A DNA stretch of 64,000 nt. Origin: Oenanthe sinensis. Taxonomy: Eukaryota; Streptophyta; Magnoliopsida; Apiales; Apiaceae. Positions within the stretch are counted from its first letter, which is position 1, and every line of letters begins with the position of its first letter. The DNA lies in contig CM053794.1 in the NCBI GenBank assembly GCA_028671895.1, positions 40,502,501 through 40,566,500 on the forward strand, given 5' to 3'. The notes under the pieces are model-generated. The model was not told where the DNA came from. It did no database searches and saw only the letters and a list, made by a program, of their open reading frames with translations. Positions 60,450 to 64,000 of the stretch are shown piece after piece. Made by a program: the position numbers and the translations under genes.

Positions 60450-62817
60450 GTTGACTCACTTCACGCTTCACACCACACATTTCATATATAATATATATAA
60501 TTACATGACTGCTTTTCCGTATCTCTCTTCTTTATCTATCTAGCTTTAGCATGGTCAAGAAGATCTAGAATTTAGTTTTTTTTTAATGATTTTTTGATTT
60601 CTTGATGTTGTTAATTTCTCATGATCAGTCTCTTTATTTCCAACAAGTACAGAGAAGTTTGTTTCTTATTTCATTATCAAATATCAATGCCTTATTTTTA
60701 GTGGCATTGCTGCAAGTCAGTAGTTTGTGTGTATGTGATATAGTATCATGTGTGTGGTTTGTGTATTTACAGGCAGTTAGGTTAAGAATTTTCTGCCGGA
60801 GTGGAGAGATTCGGTTACCTGTATAAACCGTTAAGGCCATGCATGTTGTTTAATTTGAACATTAATTTGTCCTTTTACCTGCCCCTTCTTATCCATCCTG
60901 TAAAATAGTAATTCAACTCAAAATTTAGCCACCGGTAGTACATTTTCGTGGAGATTAGCTAGGTAATCCATACTGTATTAAACTCTCTCCACACTTTGAC
61001 TTTTCACTAATCCTTATCATTTGTACTGATTACTGCCACTGCCACTGCCAACTTCAATAATTATGGTCTATGGATTGTAATAAACAAACTTACTAATCTT
61101 CTAATATCTAAAATTTGACTTTCAATTTAAGCTTCTCGTCAGTCGTCAATCACTCTGAATTAATTGTAAGCCAAAGTAGGGTATAAAACAAAAGTGATAA
61201 TTTCCAATTGTTAGCCGATGCTAAACGAATATTTTAATATATAAAAATTAACTTATAAAAATAACAGGGAGTATAGTGATATGGTTTAAAAATTAATTAC
61301 AAGATACTTAATAAATAGAGCATGTGATCTATTAGTATTGTGTGGATGAAAAACCTTGTAACAAGATACTCTAATAATTACATTTCCTTCGACCTTTGAG
61401 ACAGGTGTATTAAGAAGATATTAGTTATGTAATTTTGTACTATAGATAAATTTAATTATTTTATTAGAAAATAAAAAATATAATTATACTCTTAAAGAAT
61501 TAAGTTTTGAAAATACTAAATATAGGATTAGTCAGGAAGAATACATATAATTTATTTTGAAGGAAGAAAAGAACATCTATCAAGAAAATAGAGATAAATT
61601 TTATTTTGAAAAAAAAACACGTAAAATAGGACATATGTAATACTTTTTTTGTTTTTAAATAGTTATCAATTGACTTTTTATATACGAATATATTTTAAAA
61701 AATTCTGACCACATAACTAGAATTATTATTTTAATATTTAGTTGGAATGGAGGAGGAAAAGTAAGAAATATGAAGAAAGTAAGAGATGGACGATGAATAG
61801 AGGGTTAGGGGAAAAGAAAGAGAGCGAGGGCACATGCATATGCATAAGTGGGCTTTGATTGATGGGGAGATTGAGAGGCAGATAGCGGAAGAAGTGGATT
61901 TTAAATATCATCACATGACAAAGAGAGATCTTGTTGGGGGATAGCACTGCCAAAGCAGATAGTGTTTATGTTTATCACAAGATTTGTTAATTTCATTTAT
62001 TGCCCAGGTCTTACATTTTTGAATTCTTTTATAGGTATGTATACTACCTCTACTTCCTCACCTCTCCCCCCTGCCCTCTTGTACTCTTACTCCACATGGG
62101 AAACAACAATTATTCACCCCAAACGCCCACCATCTATTTTTTAAACCATTATTATAACTTTTTTAGCCTATTTTCCCTCCTTTATATATATATATATATA
62201 TATATATTTTACTCTTTAACTGCGTTGTGTTAACAAATCCTGCAACTGAATTGGAGTAGTACCAGGAAGGTGTAGGTAGAAGATTATTTTTTGAGGATAG
62301 CAAAATTGTAACCGGTAATACTGGGTGATTTATTATAGGTGCTCCTAGTATCCAATGTACATTATTAGTGGAATAAAATTACAGAGGATAAAGTGACAAT
62401 TCAGTGCTATCTTTTCATACATGTGCACGCCCTTCGTTTAAATGGGAAAAATAAGGTAAACATGCCTCACCCCAATCACTTTTCTACGATATATTTCTTA
62501 TATTTTCTGTACATCCGCCACAGTAAAAATCGTGAAACGCCCGAATTAATCGAAAATTAATTGGAATAATTGACTAAATAATTGAAAATTTAGTCAATTC
62601 AATAATTTTTGAATATGAATTAATCGATAATTAATTATGATTAATCATCGATATTTAGAAAAAATGATCGCAACTATCAACATATATATACTAAAATTCA
62701 CAATACAACGCAAAGGTAATTGAACTAATGTACTAATATGTCTTGAGAATATAAGCCCACACGCGCAGCCACCCGCATGCATGTTACAACAGTAAGTCCT
62801 TTACGATTAAAACCTTC

Positions 62818-63037
62818 CATTCCAAAATAAGTTTAGTTTTAATTGTTGGACATATATTTTAAGTTATAAAAATAGTTACACAATACATTTTTCTAATTTT
62901 TTGAATAAAAATATATAATTTAAATTTTTATTGACAAAAAAATTGAAAAAATAAGTTATAGAAGTAATTTTTTTTATACCTTAAAATACGTTCAAAAAGC
63001 TAAAATGATATTTATTTATTTTAGAATAGAGGGAATA
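62818..63037. mobile_element. Degraded Stowaway-like MITE
   Basis: The left end (tccattccaaaataagttta) and the right end (tttattttagaatagaggga) are inverted copies resembling the CTCCCTCCGTTCCAAAATAA ends of plant Stowaway elements. The interior is AT-rich. The target duplication is not certain. Confidence 0.55.
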
Positions 63038-63310
63038 GTAGATTAAATTATATATATATATATATATATTAAATAAAATTTTATTTGTTAAATCTAAATT
63101 TTAAATATTATTAAATTAATTCTATTTATTTAAACCGTTTATATATGCAATAATAATTAAATCATATTTCTCAAAATTAACAAGATTTTATTTCTGCCTT
63201 TGAACCTTATTCCTCATTCCTCAAACCCTAACCATTGTAATTTTCGTGTACATACAGCAAGCTGCATACAGTAGCTTTTTTATACAGAGATTGTTGCTGT
63301 TGAGGCCGTC

Positions 63311-63333
63311 CTCAGGAAACTTAGTTTCCTGAG
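63311..63333. repeat. Perfect 10-bp hairpin
   Basis: CTCAGGAAAC, a 3-base loop TTA, then GTTTCCTGAG form a perfect inverted repeat just before the 60-base tandem repeat. Confidence 0.85.
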
Positions 63334-63339
63334 ATTAAA

Positions 63340-63467
63340 ACAAAATTCAATAATAATGCAGGAGTATTTTATGTGAATGTATGGGGTGGGGTTATATTTA
63401 CAAAATTCAATAGTAATGCAGGAGTATTTTATGTGAATGCAGCGGATGAAGTTATATTTACAAAATT
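63340..63467 (+). repeat. 60-base tandem repeat, two copies and a partial
   Basis: The unit starting acaaaattcaataataatgc begins at 63340 and 63400, and a short third start is at 63460. The two full copies differ at roughly nine positions, most of them in the last third (gtatggggtgggg versus gcagcggatgaag). Confidence 0.85.
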
Positions 63468-63700
63468 GTTATTCTATTTTTGCATTGGATTTGAGTCTAA
63501 CCTTCATCCTCATGGCCATCATTCTCTTTTATATAAACCTTTAATTTTATTGGGTGGATAGTACACAATCACTTTTTCCCACAAGCCTCATAAACACAAA
63601 ACTGGATCACAAATTTTATTGGGCTTGAAAAAAAATGGTATCCCAACCATAAACATTACAGACACGCTCACGATTATTTAAAACCAAAAAATCTGCAATA

Positions 63701-64000
63701 AATCCTAGACCGTCGATTGGCACAAACCCCAAATTAAATCCCTCCCCTTGTCCGAACCCTAATTCTCCACACGCTTGAAATCACTGCTACGATACAAGCT
63801 TCATCTCTCTCCCCACACGGTTTGATTTCTATATATTTATTCTTATTAAACTTGCTTAGTTTGTTGTTTTTGATTGCTTCTACTTGCATATATTAGACTT
63901 GTTTCGTTTACATTTGTGTATGTATATGTTACACCTGTTTATTTACTGTTTTTGATTGCTCAGGGATTAGTTTATTGTTTTAATTTTGTGTTGACAGATT
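63701..64000 (+). other. Probable 5' leader and leader intron of a further gene
   Basis: A TATA-like stretch (ttatataaac, about 63530) is followed by C/T-rich sequence (ctccccttgtccgaacccta, then catctctctccccacacg). A donor-like cacacg|gtttga lies near 63818 and an acceptor-like ttgacag ends at 63997. This pattern fits a non-coding first exon and intron, with coding sequence beyond the window. Confidence 0.4.

Larger units (their letters stand above)
60450..63700. other. Intergenic region downstream of the PAR1-like gene
   Basis: This holds the PAR1-like 3' UTR, (TA)n runs at about 62182-62208 and 63050-63070, a degraded Stowaway-like MITE, a perfect hairpin and a 60-base tandem repeat (listed separately). 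No coding or RNA gene was recognised. Confidence 0.55.

Noticed and set aside
60634..60840. Frame of 68 codons on the minus strand after the PAR1-like gene
   Set aside because: No recognisable domain, and it lies where the PAR1-like 3' UTR is expected.
1..64000. tRNA, rRNA or organelle-derived segments
   Set aside because: I scanned for typical tRNA arms and for plastid or mitochondrial gene fragments and noticed none, but a covariance-model search could find some I missed.

Overview
The window is nuclear DNA of a flowering plant, most likely a core eudicot. Genes are split by GT-AG introns with AT-rich non-coding DNA. Intergenic regions carry Helitron, Copia, MULE, Harbinger-type and Stowaway-type elements. 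Every confident gene matches a plant family. I see no bacterial, organellar or viral gene block and cannot name the species.

Layout. (1) 1-14862, +: the 3' half of VPS16, whose 9.3 kb intron 8 holds a nest of transposons (two Helitron-like copies, a third Helitron inside one of them, and a decayed Copia retrotransposon of about 4.4 kb). (2) 15428-16880, -: a small chloroplast-targeted one-helix membrane protein, convergent with VPS16. (3) 18601-21770, +: a class-3 lipase-like alpha/beta hydrolase. (4) 23062-23781, -: a VQ-motif protein with an internal 30-residue duplication. (5) 26400-29041, +: a short RWP-RK protein. (6) 30282-31600, +: a purine permease. (7) 32077-35591, -: a receptor-like kinase with almost no extracellular part. 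(8) 38592-43454, -: a CorA-type magnesium transporter-like protein. (9) 49141-53766, +: a TDY-class MAP kinase like MPK20. (10) 60084-60449, +: a PAR1-type atypical HLH protein. (11) The last 300 bases look like the 5' leader of a further gene on the + strand.

Exon boundaries were derived by hand from reading-frame continuity and splice signals. All ten coding models close in frame. Four adjacent genes (receptor-like kinase, CorA-like, MPK20, PAR1) recall a run on Arabidopsis chromosome 2 (as I remember, At2g42960, At2g42950, At2g42880, At2g42870), so this part is probably a conserved syntenic block. The genes are independent housekeeping, signalling and regulatory genes rather than one pathway. 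MPK20 and PAR1 are both regulatory, but nothing here shows that they act together.

I found no convincing new biological system. The most interesting items are the nested transposons in VPS16, an 18-base duplication of a VPS16 3' splice site, a GC-AG intron in the MAP kinase gene, the VQ-protein duplication, the short RWP-RK protein, and a cluster of repeated GCGAAC-like motifs with recurring 41-56 base spacing.
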